Below, piece after piece: positions 38,373 to 49,757 of a DNA stretch of 64,000 bases. Each line of letters starts with the position of its first letter. Within the stretch, counting starts at the first letter, position 1. Source of the DNA: Manduca sexta (lineage: Eukaryota; Arthropoda; Insecta; Lepidoptera; Sphingidae); contig NC_051142.1 of NCBI RefSeq assembly GCF_014839805.1, positions 1,922,001-1,986,000 on the forward strand, read 5' to 3'. Position numbers and translations under genes: made by a program. The notes below the pieces were generated by a model. It did not search any database, was not told the origin of the DNA, and worked only from the letters and a program-made list of their open reading frames with translations.

Positions 38373-38692
38373 TTCCTTACCGCGTCATTAGAGAAAGAGC
38401 GAAAAAATATTTAAAACAATTACTATTTTTGCTCCCCTTTGTGGAGAGGCATCTCAGTACCGGCAGTGAGCGCGGCGCGGCGCGGAGTCACGTCGCCGTC
38501 GGCCGCGTGTTGTTCACATGACTCGTGTTTAATGAATACCGTCTATTGAAGCACTGCGCAACTTATCACTTTATTATTTAACTATATTACGCTAGGGTAA
38601 TTTGTTTTCAGATTACAATATTATTTTAATGAAAAAATACGATGCCAAGAGTCTAGAATTGTTTCGTAACCTAAGAAACCTCACCTGACTTC

Positions 38693-38998
38693 TTTTTATT
38701 ACAACTGAGTGTCCGGGCGAGAATGTCGCTCGCCGTGTAGTAAGCGATACGACTGCCTTACACAATAACAACACCAACCAAAACTTTGAATCATAAAATA
38801 CTTCGTAGCACTCTACTGCGTTCCTTACGCTGCGGATGAGACTCAAGTCTCATGATGCCTAATAATTATGCCAGCTACTCCTAATCCCTTTGAAATCGGA
38901 ACACAACACTGTATGTACACTGCCGTTTAGCAGTAGAAATAGACCATGCGGTGGCACCTACTAAACCCTCGCATACGAGAGTATTACTAACAGTACTC
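38693..38998 (+). repeat. Family C repeat, old full-length copy
   Basis: Collinear with 25,040-25,341: AAGCGATACGACTGCC, CTCTACTGCGTTCCTTACGC, ATGAGACTCAAGTCTCATG, the GGAACACAACACTG block, and CGCATACGAGAG near the end. It carries many substitutions. Confidence 0.6.
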
Positions 38999-41900
38999 TG
39001 ATATATGAACGAGGACCAGCAACGATTATACGCAAACCAATAAATAAAATCCAAAATTTTATTTCCATTTAAAATTTATAACAAATTGGAAGGGAATATT
39101 AAAATTAAATTAGAAATGAAACTTCAATATGTACCTGTTACCGCATAGTAAAGTTTTATAAATTTGTCATCGATGTCGTCTCACAGAAGCAGAGGAAATA
39201 AAGGGCGCGTAGCGTGGGCGAATGTGCCGTTCGTATACATTACATGCCCGAGTCTTCTCGCAGGGACACAATGAAACAGTACCGTCAACTAAAGTCGCTG
39301 TGCACTGTATCGGCTTCTACCTTATCAAATAATGGAGCACATCATACGAGTCAATATACGGTACACTGTGCAATATCTATGTATAGAAGTTGCATCGAGT
39401 CGCTTCACGCCTGTACGCGGACGCCGCAGAATACTGAGAACCCATGGCATCTGACCGAGTGGACCAATTAATTTAATAATTAACCTTGAACATTGTCAAT
39501 ACTATAATTGCAATAAGTAAAACAGGAGTATCTAACCCGTACAATCAATGTGTTTTGGAACAACTTACGGAAACTGATAAAACAAGATGTGCAGCTATTA
39601 ACCCGGGACACGTCGGTTGCGTCACAACTTACAACATAACTTACGTTACATTAGATAATTTCTGAACCCAATTATTGATGTTTTTGTTATTTTCTTGTTA
39701 CATCGTATCGCTATCTCATTACAATTAATTTATTTAATTAATTTCGTTTAAAATGTGGTTTGCGGTGATATCTCATAATTAATAAACATTGCAGTTGACA
39801 GCCTGGTTAAGGCCGGTGATAGTGAGTGATCGGTGATCACCGCCCCGCGTGCACAACTCAACACCAGAAACGGCTTACTTGATTTGAAAAAAATATATAC
39901 TATTATGGATTGCGCGGAGTTGGCTTCGTTGGGGATACGATTTTTTTTTATAAAAACAAACCCAACTCAACTTATTACTGCGTAGTTAAACTGCTCCATT
40001 TATGAACCAGCACTAATGTGGTTGATTGATGACAGATTAGCGAGGCATCGTGGTCGCAGTAATACTTGTATTATGTGCGCGGCCCTCGCTCGGTTCCCTC
40101 TCAGATAAACGAATATATTAGCATTTGTCCTATTTCCATAAGAGGGCAATTCAGATAGATTAGGGGTGACGTGCGACACTAATACGCGCCGGCGGTAAAC
40201 AGTGCGCTAATCAGGCTCCGGCTCACTCGGTGCCGCGAAACCGCTAAATGTTTAATAATTATTAACGCCGTGGCGACACGATGCAGACACGACGCCGATA
40301 CGACACGACACGAACACATCACTTTTTGCAAGTGAATGCCTTTCATAGCCGTGTTGATTGTTAGTGATAGGGTGTATCGTCCGGCTCCGTTGCAGTTGTA
40401 ACGCTGTCAAACATGTCGAACGTCACATATTGGTTGATTATTGTACGTCATCAATATAAAGTAATATACCACAAATTGATCGCTCGAGGTTACACCGTCG
40501 CGGCGTCGCGTGCGAGCGTCGCACTGATTGTGTTCATTGTCGCCGTCATATTAATATTTGATCGGAGGGACGACAGCGTTATTAGACTGGACAATAAGCA
40601 TGTTCAACGTTATATGTGACTAGGAGATGCTGCTAGAAAATATATGCTATTGCTATTTGCAGAAAGAGATCATTGTAATATTAATATGTCGTAAACAACA
40701 AACGCGACATACAAGCAATTACTGACTATGTAAATAAACGGCTAAGAGTAATTATTGTTTAGTTTACGGCACGGTTACTTACATTTTACGAGTATTAAAT
40801 CTTGGAACCGACATCGGCCAGTTGTACACTCAATACTGATCTCTCATGTCGACTGTTTCATAACGAACAGGTGCTGCGTTCGCAGCTGTGTGAGCGACCT
40901 TCTGGTGCGAAAATTCAACGCTCTTATATTTTTGATACTAAATAGCGTATAAACACTGTCATGTGATGGTGTTTAATGTTTATGGTTGTGGCGATCGCTG
41001 GCCGCCCGCCTCGACCTCGCCCGCGCCCCGCCTCGTCTCCGTCTATTAATGTTAAAGAAAGTTAAACGAGGATATTTAACAGTGGCGCGGATGTGTGGAA
41101 TACAAATAGCGCAATTAGAATGTTTATGAACACGCTCTGCTCAGTTTATGTACGCAGTCGAAGTTTTTCTTTGTATCTCGGTGCAGTAATCACTATGCTG
41201 CACCTGACTGTAGCTCTAGTGTAGATCGAGTATAATGTTGTTTGTTAACAGACACGTAGTTACGTATTTTACTTTTTCGTTTCTTGTGGTGTATAAAAGT
41301 CCAGTATTTAGCGAAGACGGAGCGCGACAAGTCACTCTTACAAGTAGTTTTTATCATAAGCAGGGTCGGAGGTCGTGCGATATGAATACCAGGTTCTCTC
41401 CCACACCACGGGAGTAGATGCCGCCCTAGTTTATACCTATGACATACCTCTTAGATCGGTGTCGCGATTGATACTAATGTTAAACTTCGTAAAATCCTGA
41501 TGAGCCTACTCCTATGAGCTCCGGCTGTTATAAGCTGTATAAGCTAGACCAGCATGTTTGTTGCACGTAAAGTATTAATTATTTAATGTAGTTTTTTGTT
41601 TACTTAGCTAACATGAACTCTTCTTTTATTATATTTGCACATATATAGATACGTGTTAATTCATAAAGTGATTAATACTTAAGGGCCGTCGCTAAGACAC
41701 CAGTACGGGGCACGCGATATGTTATGGTCTGTAGACTAGGTTGTAACCTTACGGATGGTTTGCGACAAATGGTAACTCTCTGAACGAATCTGTGGACCCG
41801 CAAACACTAAACATATTAATAGTCGCGAGGGACACTGAGCACGATGGGGAAGGGGTGTGAGGAGGGGGGGGGGGGGGGTCGGCAGGGAACGTAGTTGAGG

Positions 41901-43300
41901 CCAGCTTGTCGCGGAATCTCCTCGACAGATCCAAATTAACTCCCAAGTGGATTTCATTCATTACAACACAATCTCAAGGAGGATCATTGTAGACAATAAA
42001 TAGATACGGTTTATTTATACAAGACTATCTAAATAGATTAGTCGACATTTATTAAAATAAATTGGCGCTTGTATCTGAAGGATGGTCAGATGTTCAACTA
42101 TTCACTTACAGTTCAACAGTTTATACCTCTAAGTGATAAAGATCTTTTTTTTATTTTGGCCATCTATACGGGCAAGTTATAAATTTTTCAGATATATATG
42201 TATGGATATTATATTTAAAAAATATTTTCATTGCTAAAGGGACAATATGTGGTACTGAGTACAACATGAAATAGTGCAATAGAAAGATTTGATGCGTTGC
42301 AGTGGAATGGTTCCGGCAGCTATTAATCGCTCAGCCGCCGAAGATATATTAATGAAGTGATGTCGGTCGGGGACGGTGGCTGATGGCTGCCAACACTTTT
42401 AAATCATGGCGGATAATCCCTTTTGTTTTTATTATGAATTGCCCGGATTTGGAATTTGTCTCCAGTATGGTAATATGCTCACTCTGTACAGACTCGTTAA
42501 TTGACAGAAGTGAGAGATGTGTATGTACCAGTAGTTGCTCTTTAGCGTATATTATTCGAAAAACCTAATTGTTTTATGGTAGGCTTTTTTAAATATTGCA
42601 ACGACTAACTCAGGCAAGATCTTTGAAATGAAGGAGTAAGAACAATATAATAACAGCATCCTAAAACCGAGTAAGAAGTCTGATTTCCTACATATTGTGA
42701 GAATAAAAGGTTTTAGCGATTTCTGATCTTAAAAATACTCAAATCTCATATGGTCTCATGAAGACTTTGGATTCTTGTAAGTAACCGTATCAACAAGGAT
42801 AAAAAATGAGTTTATTTTGCATTTTCTTGCTAACTGTACTTTTGTCTTGAAAGTCTTGAAATGCAGATCCGTAAGTTTGTGAACCTTCACAAACGATATA
42901 CAGTCTCTTAAGACAATTTTCTCGTAGCTGCAACGATAAAGATATCTGCCCTCATACCCGTCTCAATAATCCATCCTGTATAACTGAACAACCATGCAAT
43001 ATCCGCTAAGAAATCTTCCGCGCGGCAGTCAAGGGATCCGTTGCTCACATGACGTGTAAATGATAAATATCTGTAATAAGCATCGCTACATGATCACTCG
43101 CCGGCCGTCCCGTCCCGTCACTCGCCATCACCCGCTGTCACCCGACGTCAACCGCCGCGCCGCAGAGTGTCTGACACGTCTGTCTACGTATTCATCACAA
43201 AAAAGATGTCTTGTAAAAGCCGATTTTTGAATTGCCGTCTATTTAAAGCATATGAATATTTTAAGCTTGGCGCAACTATACTGTTTCTTTATATAGAATA
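38999..43300. other. No gene recognised; GC-rich patches and a G15 run
   Basis: CpG-rich blocks lie at about 40,160-40,330 (with recurring CGACACGA-like motifs), 40,985-41,045 and 43,080-43,170 (short repeats of CACTCGCC and GTCACCCG). A run of 15 G lies at 41,864-41,878. No coding exons or element ends were recognised on either strand. Confidence 0.35.
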
Positions 43301-44426
43301 CTAGCTTTTGCCCGCGGCTCCGCCCGCGTTATAAAGTTTTTCAGGCTAAAGTTTTCCGTTATAAAAGTAGTAGTTTCCCGGGAGCCTATGTTCTTCCCAG
43401 GGTCTCAAACTGTCTCCATACCAAATTTCATCTTAATACGTTGGGTAGTTTTTGAGTTTAACACGTTCAGGCAGACAGATGCAGCGGGGGACTTTGTTTT
43501 TATAATATATTTTTTAGAACTTTTTAAGAGGAACAATCCCGTCATACATCATTGTTGCATAACTTTAACCGTTTACGCAGCGCACGCAACGGAAGCTCTC
43601 AAAACTAATAATTTTTCCCCATTTTTGCAACATGTTTCATTACTGCTCCGCTCTTATTGGTCATAGCGTGATGATATATAGCCTATAGCACTCCGGGATC
43701 AAGGGGCTATTCAACACAATAATATTTTTTCAGTTCAAACCAGTAGTTCCTGAGATTAGCCATTACTGCTCCGCTCCTATTGGCCATAGCGTGATGATAT
43801 ATAGCCTATAGCGCTCCACAAATAAAGGGCTATCCAACACAAAACGATTTTTTCAGTTCAAACCGGTATTTCCTGAGATTAGCCATTACTGCTCCGCTCC
43901 TATTGGTCATAGCGTGATGATATATAACTTTGAGCACTCCACAAACAAAGGACTATTCAACACAAAAATATTTTTTCAGTTTGGACCGGTAGTTCCTGAG
44001 ATTAGCCATTACTGCTCCGCTCCTATTGGGTATAGCGTGATGATATATAGCCTATAGCAATCCACGAATAAAGGGCTATCCAACGCAAAATGAAATTTTT
44101 AGTTTGGACTGGTAGTTCCTGGATTAGCCATTACTGCTCCGCTCCTATTGGGTATAGCGTAATGATATATAGCCTAGAGTACTCCACGAACAAAGGGCTA
44201 TCCAACGCAAAAATAATTTTTCAGTTTGGACCGGTAGTTCCTGAGATTAGCCATTACTGCTCCGCTCCTATTGTGTATAGCGTGATGATATATAGCCTAT
44301 AGCACTCCACGAACAAAGGGCTATCCAACGCAAAAGGAATTTTTCAGTTTGGACCGGTAGTTCCTGAGATTAGCGCGTTCAAACAAACAAACAAACAAAC
44401 TCTTCAGCTTTATATAATAGTATAGA
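43301..44426 (-). mobile_element. Non-autonomous Helitron with 6-unit internal array
   Basis: Same element family as 34,315-35,557. CTAG is at 43,301-43,304 after a host A. The hairpin complement GCCCGCGGCTCCGCCCGCG follows. The minus-strand 5' end TCTATACTATTATATAAAGC ends at 44,426 before a host T. The 3' 300 bp differ from the other copy at only a few positions. It has no coding capacity, and its array is one unit shorter. Confidence 0.85.
43638..44374. repeat. 123-bp minisatellite, 6 units, inside Helitron
   Basis: Unit landmarks (GCTC of TCCGCTC) lie at 43,650, 43,773, 43,896, 44,019, 44,141 and 44,264. The single 122-bp step is explained by a missing A in CTGGATTAG. The unit matches the array at 34,649-35,509. 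Confidence 0.95.
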
Positions 44427-47126
44427 TAAATAACAAATTCACAAAGTAGTTGTTAGAATTGTTTTGAGAATGGCAAATTCACCGCTGCCAAGACGGAGCC
44501 ATAAACTTAAAGGCGGTAGAAGACATTACATCAATTATATACAAGACATTATTAGTACAAATTCCTTTGCGTAATTGACTTCAGATAATTTGCATCTGGA
44601 CTGCTAATTAGCCTCGTGTTGACAATACTGTGAACACAAGACTAGGTGAGACAATGAGCGCGCGTTTCATGCTATACACTCTCCGCGGCACGTCACACGC
44701 GCCGTGCAACTGCTCGCTCGACCAGAACAATCACTTATAATATAATAATTACTTATATTAACAACCTCTGTATCTGTATCTTTAAATATAAGCTTTTTTA
44801 GGGGTTATGTACCTTAAAAGGAACTCCCATCTCTTTGTTGTGCATCTGACTGACGAGACTCTTTTTTTTCAGGAACGCGTAGAGGTGTCATGTGTATATC
44901 AACTACTCGGCTTTATGGTCTCTTTCGGCTGTAAAAAAAAATTCAACTTCTAAGGTAACGAGGTCAAAAAATATGACCGTAAATGTCGCATATTTTCACA
45001 TAATTTGCAATTTCACAACAGAATTGTTGATCAAGAATCATAAATATAGCAAAAAGTAATATCTTAAAGCCCGTGTTAAGGCAAGAATCTGCAAACTGTA
45101 AATATGTACTTATATATATTATCTTACCTACAAGGTTGTATGGAACTCTCGGTGTGCGAGTTCAACTTGCACTTGTCCGGATTTTTTTTTTAATTACGGA
45201 AAAGAATTATCGCTGACCAGAACCGCCAGTGAAAGCTAGTTAAAAATAATTTTAATTAAATCTCCTCTTAACCCTCCGAGCGGCGCAGCGGCCAGTAAAT
45301 AGCAGTAGCCCCGCAATTAAATCGCTCGCCCGCTCCGCGTCCAGAGTCTCGGCGTCCGGACACGTCGTAAGTAGTGACACACACCAGCACCGGTTCATTA
45401 TCGCGCCGCCACCATAATTGAATCTATGCGCTTCATGGCATTCATCAACCGTTGTGATCTGCACAGCCATTCAACTGTGTGCGTCACTACACTGTTAATA
45501 AGCATTGCACACACATTATACAAGTTATTAATACATACAAGTCTTATGTCGTTAGTAGCAATTTCAAATGACTTTAGCGTCCACTCCAATATGAATCCTC
45601 TTGTTGCGGGTCGAACTGGCGCTGTATCCGACTCGCCGCTCGCCGCGGCCTGACTGTCATGTAGCCGCTGCTGCTAATAGTAGATGGCCGCGCCACGCAC
45701 CGGACAAGCAGATACACTTGGCCGGCGGTATGGTAATGGCGCGCAGGGTGGCGGGTCACCGGATCTGTCTTCATTATGCCGCTTCGTTATCGATAATTGC
45801 ACGTCGAGCTATATTTACAACTGCTCCCGCCGCCCCCTTCTCCCCCGCCGCACACACTGCGTGTACAATTACCGGGCTTTACATCAATAATAATGAAGGG
45901 ATAGCGCTGCGAACTCTTTCGACAAGGGTTGTCCCTAGAACTTGTGTAGTGGCATGTGACGTCACGCATTCTAGCCACTCGTCGCAACCGCACTATATAG
46001 TTCCAGAAACATTATTGTATGTGTTGTATTCATATTAATTTCATAAATGTACACACGAGTGAAGCTCCTGGTGACATTTAGATCGCTATCACTGCTGTTT
46101 CTTTTCATTAAACAAAAACTTTGCTGAAATAGATACGTCATTGTTGTATGAAAATAGCCGCTGCATTTAGTACAACATTTTGATGGCGCAATTATAAAAT
46201 GATCACGTAATTTAGGCATGACACCTGAAATAAAATTGTACCTTGAATTTATTTTTTCATGCTTGCTATTTTGTTTCGCATGATGTGTATTATTTTCAAC
46301 TTTACGCCGCATTGTTTACAATCTAGCCGCCTCGTTGGTCTCACGGAAGATATATGATAGACAAATGAAAAGGTCGTACCAAGCAAAGAAGACTGATTTA
46401 AGAATAAAGCAGCCGGAAAAGTATATCACTTCATGCTAAATAAATATTATACACACAAAATATACGGGAAAGGGAAGCTGAAGGGACCGGGGAATGGCAG
46501 TCTGAAATGCGACATCGTAACCTTTCTGCAATATACTTTCATCACAGTACATAAATTACAATAAATAACGAAAAATATGATCTATCACTCCAATTGCAAA
46601 ATGTTGTAAAGATATAACAGAGATTTTATTTTGCATCCCTTCTCCTGAGATTGGAGTACCGGCCGATGAAGCTCATTCATGGTGTTAACAGGACTGATCA
46701 TAGCTTGGTAATAAGATAGAGACCTCTACTCCCTTTATATCCAGCTAATAAAAAATAACTCGGCTTGAGTTTGCAATAAATATTTAGTGTACAAATAACA
46801 GAGCCGACCTAAGGCCCCAAGCATTACTCTAAATTACTTTCCAATGTAAACGTATGTGCGCCACGGGTCACTTTTATCACAAGGGCTTACTGAGTTACGG
46901 GTTCGACTCCGGTACTCCTCAGGCTTACAGCGCGCTCCGGCGGATTACTACTTTACCTCACTATTTAAGCTTTGAAGTCACTATTACTTTTTATTATCTC
47001 TTTATTTAACATCATTATGGATATTTCTTTACTGCAGTTTGAATAGGTACATATTTTGTTTTGTAGAACATTTTATGCTTATAATTAGTTTTAATCACAT
47101 AGGACATGGTCTTCTTATTTAAATTA
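44427..47126. other. No gene; CpG-rich region at 45,250-46,000
   Basis: About 45,250-46,000 is rich in CpG (for example GAGCGGCGCAGCGGCC and GACTCGCCGCTCGCCGCGG). It contains overlapping open frames on both strands, the longest 145 codons at 45,601-46,038, without recognisable domains. GC-rich DNA lacks stop codons, so the frames are weak evidence. An isolated B-box consensus GGTTCGACTCC lies at 46,900-46,910 without a clear A box. Possible promoter or enhancer, unproven. Confidence 0.35.
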
Positions 47127-47836
47127 TTATAGCTTTTCCGGGATAAAAGTTCTGCCATATATTTTTCCGAGATATAAAGTAGCCTATCCCCCTTATTCAT
47201 AGACGTTTCTTATCTAAGGACGGAGCATTGCTGTGATAACAAGTCTGTTTCTATGTATGCTGACGGCATAGCAGCCTTTGCAGTGCGTAGACATATGGCT
47301 GTTCTGATTGGCTAATATTGAGATACAACTTGAATCTAGTTGGCTGTCCGATAAACTAAGCTGAACAAACAGCAAGCTGTCAGATAAACAAAGCTGAGAA
47401 ACAGACTTGTTATCACAGCCATGCTCCCGTCCTTAGATTAATAACGTCTATGAATAAGGGGGTAGGTCTTTACCAGTTTCAAATTATACCAAAAAATTCA
47501 TCGATGTGCGTTGTGTAGTTTTTGAGATTATCGCGTTCAGTTAGGCAGTCAGATGCGGCGGGGACTTTGTTTTATTATATACCTTATTAAATCTTTTGAA
47601 AGAATATGCAGCTCACGCAACGGAAGAAATAATTTTTCCCCGTTTTTGCAACATTTTCATTAATGCTCCGCTCATATTAAAAAAAGCGTGATGGTATATA
47701 GCCACTGGCTTTCCGTGATAAACGGCCTATCGAACACTAAAAGAATTTCTCAATTGTACCAAAAAGTTTCTGAGATTAGCGCGTTCAAACAAACAAACGA
47801 AGTCTTTTCAGTTTTATATTATATTAATAGTATAGA
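47127..47836 (-). mobile_element. Older Helitron relative, single unit, MITE-interrupted
   Basis: Related to 34,315-35,557. On the minus strand it starts TCTATACTATTAATATAATA (complement ending at 47,836), then CGTTTGTTTGTTTGAACGCG. It has one copy of the array unit (GCGTGATGGTATATAGCC at about 47,688) and the GCAGACAGATGC-like block (47,544-47,556), but a decayed 3' end (TTATAGCTTTT near 47,130 in place of CTAG). A MITE at 47,188-47,462 splits it. Its left boundary is approximate. Confidence 0.6.
47188..47462. mobile_element. MITE with about 65-bp terminal inverted repeats
   Basis: Begins CCCCCTTATTCATAGACGTT and ends with its complement, AACGTCTATGAATAAGGGGG. The inverted similarity continues for about 65 bp with a few mismatches (TCTAAGGACGG-AGCAT and TGTGATAACAAGTCTGTTTC). 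A TA lies on each side (47,185-47,186 with one extra T; 47,463-47,464), suggesting a TA target duplication. It is non-coding. The superfamily is uncertain; TA would fit Tc1/mariner-like elements. Confidence 0.8.
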
Positions 47837-48178
47837 CAAATTAACAAGTGGGTAACTGTAGAATATAAAAAAATGGATTTATCCTAAAAAGCAGATTAAT
47901 ATGTTAGAATTTTAATGAAAAGCATTAGATTTTTATTTTATTTGATAAAGAAATACGACTTCAGCTCAAACAGTTTTAAACAAAAATGATGGTCGGTGCG
48001 TGAGTTGTGTTCAACATACGTTAACTAACACAGTGTCTCCAATATGAAAAATGAAATATGCATTAAAATAAATATAAAAGGTTGCTAATAACTCAAGGAA
48101 TCATTAATCATTCCGTTAATATAACACGGCATTTAGCATTACATAGTCGGCGAACGAATGTCTCTGGAGCGATATCTA

Positions 48179-48204
48179 CTTAGTCTGGCCATAAATACTG
48201 TTAC
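48179..48204 (+). repeat. maT left terminal inverted repeat
   Basis: CTTAGTCTGGCCATAAATAC followed by TGTTAC, directly after the target TA. Confidence 0.85.
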
Positions 48205-48320
48205 ACTTAATTATAAAAAAATATTACATTTGAATTTCGAATCTGTCATTTTTATACGATTGTTCATTGTGTTTTCTCATTTTGGCGCCAATACATTGTA
48301 AAATATTTTGCGATATTAAA

Positions 48321-49361
48321 ATGGTGTGGGGTGATAAAGAGAACCGAATCGCTGTGATAGCATTACACAAAGTAGGTATGGAGCCAAATGCAATTTTTAA
48401 AACTCTCCATACACTTGGTATTAGTAAAATGTTTGTGTACCGGGCTATTAATAGGTACAATGAGACCTCCTCTGTTTGTGACAGAAAAAGATCTGGCCGT
48501 CCACGTAGTGTTCGTACGAAAAAGGTGGTCAAAGCAGTAAGGGAAAGAATTCGAAGAAATCCTGTCCGAAAGCAAAAGATTTTATCTCGGGAAATGAAGA
48601 TAGCACCTAGAACCATGTCGCGTATTTTAAAAGATGACTTAGGACTTGCAGCCTATAAGAGACGCACTGGCCATTTCTTAACTGATAATTTAAAGAAGAA
48701 TAGGGTGGTAAAATCGAAACAACTACTGAAGCGGTACGCAAAGGGAGGTCACAGAAAAATTTTGTTTACGGATGAGAAAATTTTTACAATTGAGCAACAT
48801 TTTAACAAACAAAATGACCGTATTTATGCTCAAAGCTCTAAGGAAGCTTCCCAATTAGTCGACAGAGTGCAACGTGGACATTATCCGACTTCAGTGATGG
48901 TTTGGTGGGGTGTTAGCTATGAAGGAGTGACTGAGCCATATTTTTGTGAAAAAGGTATCAAAACATCGGCACAAGTGTATCAAGATACCATTCTTGAGAA
49001 GGTAGTTAAGCCCCTTAACATCACCATGTTCAATAACCAAGTATGGTCCTTCCAGCAAGACTCGGCGCCGGGTCATAAAGCTCGGTCCACGCAGTCTTGG
49101 TTGGAATCGAACGTTTCGGACTTCATCAGAGCTGAAGACTGGCCGTCGTCTAGTCCCGATCTTAATCCGCTGGATTATGATTTGTGGTCAGTTTTAGAGA
49201 GTACAGCTTGCTCTAAACGCCATGATAATTTGGAGTCCCTAAAACAATCTATACGATTGGCAGTGAAGAATTTTCCCATGGAAAGAGTGCGTGCTTCTAT
49301 TGATAACTGGCCTCATCGTTTAAAGGACTGTATTGCAGCCAATGGAGACCACTTCGAATAA
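48321..49361 (+). CDS. maT-type DD37D transposase
   Basis: A 346-aa transposase of the Tc1/mariner superfamily, the cut-and-paste enzyme of the element it sits in; it would bind the terminal repeats and insert at TA. N-terminal helix-turn-helix DNA-binding region (about residues 5-110) with the linker GRP-type motif SGRPRS at 58-63. The catalytic domain has the three acidic residues D151 (FTDEK), D247 (QQDSAPGH) and D285 (SPDLNPLDYD). The 37-residue spacing D247-D285 defines the DD37D (maT) family. Length is normal for the family and there is no stop or frameshift, so it may be functional. The frame is open 54 nt further upstream to an ATG at 48,267. I chose 48,321 because the product then begins MVWGDKEN, as family members do. 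No cellular gene is nearby. Activity is inferred, not shown. Confidence 0.9.
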   Translation: MVWGDKENRIAVIALHKVGMEPNAIFKTLHTLGISKMFVYRAINRYNETSSVCDRKRSGRPRSVRTKKVVKAVRERIRRNPVRKQKILSREMKIAPRTMSRILKDDLGLAAYKRRTGHFLTDNLKKNRVVKSKQLLKRYAKGGHRKILFTDEKIFTIEQHFNKQNDRIYAQSSKEASQLVDRVQRGHYPTSVMVWWGVSYEGVTEPYFCEKGIKTSAQVYQDTILEKVVKPLNITMFNNQVWSFQQDSAPGHKARSTQSWLESNVSDFIRAEDWPSSSPDLNPLDYDLWSVLESTACSKRHDNLESLKQSIRLAVKNFPMERVRASIDNWPHRLKDCIAANGDHFE

Positions 49362-49459
49362 GCTTTTTATATTTTTAATTGTTTTATATTTATGTATTAA
49401 ACTGACACACTGTAAAAGTAATAAATGTTATTTGCAGTTAACAATTTTCTTTTTTCTTT

Positions 49460-49485
49460 ATTACAATATTTATGGCAAGACTAGG
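49460..49485 (-). repeat. maT right terminal inverted repeat
   Basis: The complement reads CCTAGTCTTGCCATAAATAT followed by TGTAAT. It is followed by the target TA. Confidence 0.85.
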
Positions 49486-49757
49486 TATATATATAAAACA
49501 AAGACGAGTTTGTTACAACACTTATAACTCGAGATCTGCTGAACCAATTTTCATGGTTATTGATTCGTTGGATTTGTCTCCGCCCCGAATAGCAGAATAC
49601 ATCTTAAAACAATGAAAACTCGATATGTGTAATAATACTTAATCATTTCAATAAATGCTCATTTTTGATTATTACATGTCAAACATTTGTTGTCCAATCC
49701 TGTCAAATACTGTATCAACTATTTATGTGTGCGTTCAGAAATTTATTTTGTGTAAAA

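Larger units (their letters stand above)
48179..49485 (+). mobile_element. maT (DD37D) mariner-family transposon, apparently intact
   Basis: A 1,307-bp element bounded by TA at 48,177-48,178 and 49,486-49,487. The terminal inverted repeats CTTAGTCTGGCCATAAATAC and CCTAGTCTTGCCATAAATAT (the latter as complement) match at about 21-22 of 26 positions. It contains one uninterrupted transposase gene. It lies in the first TA after the TC terminus of the Helitron at 48,175-51,376, so the Helitron was there first. Confidence 0.9.

Noticed and set aside
41864..41878. G15 homopolymer
   Set aside because: Probably a simple-sequence slippage product or sequencing artefact; nothing around it suggests function.
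44090..44302. 70-codon frame with an internal peptide repeat
   Set aside because: The repeat is the 123-bp Helitron array read through; 123 is a multiple of three, so the frame persists.
45230..45240. AAAGCTAGTT as a Helitron 3' end
   Set aside because: No GC-rich hairpin upstream and no 5' TC terminus in the same orientation.
45601..46038. 145-codon frame in a CpG-rich block
   Set aside because: Several other frames on both strands are also open here, which is a GC-content effect. No recognisable domain.
46900..46910. Perfect RNA polymerase III B box, possible tRNA gene
   Set aside because: No A box or cloverleaf could be built around it. The same holds for B-box-like sites near 6,590, 28,163 and 54,920. 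More likely SINE relics.
48224..48616. 130-codon minus-strand frame
   Set aside because: It is the antisense shadow of the maT transposase gene.
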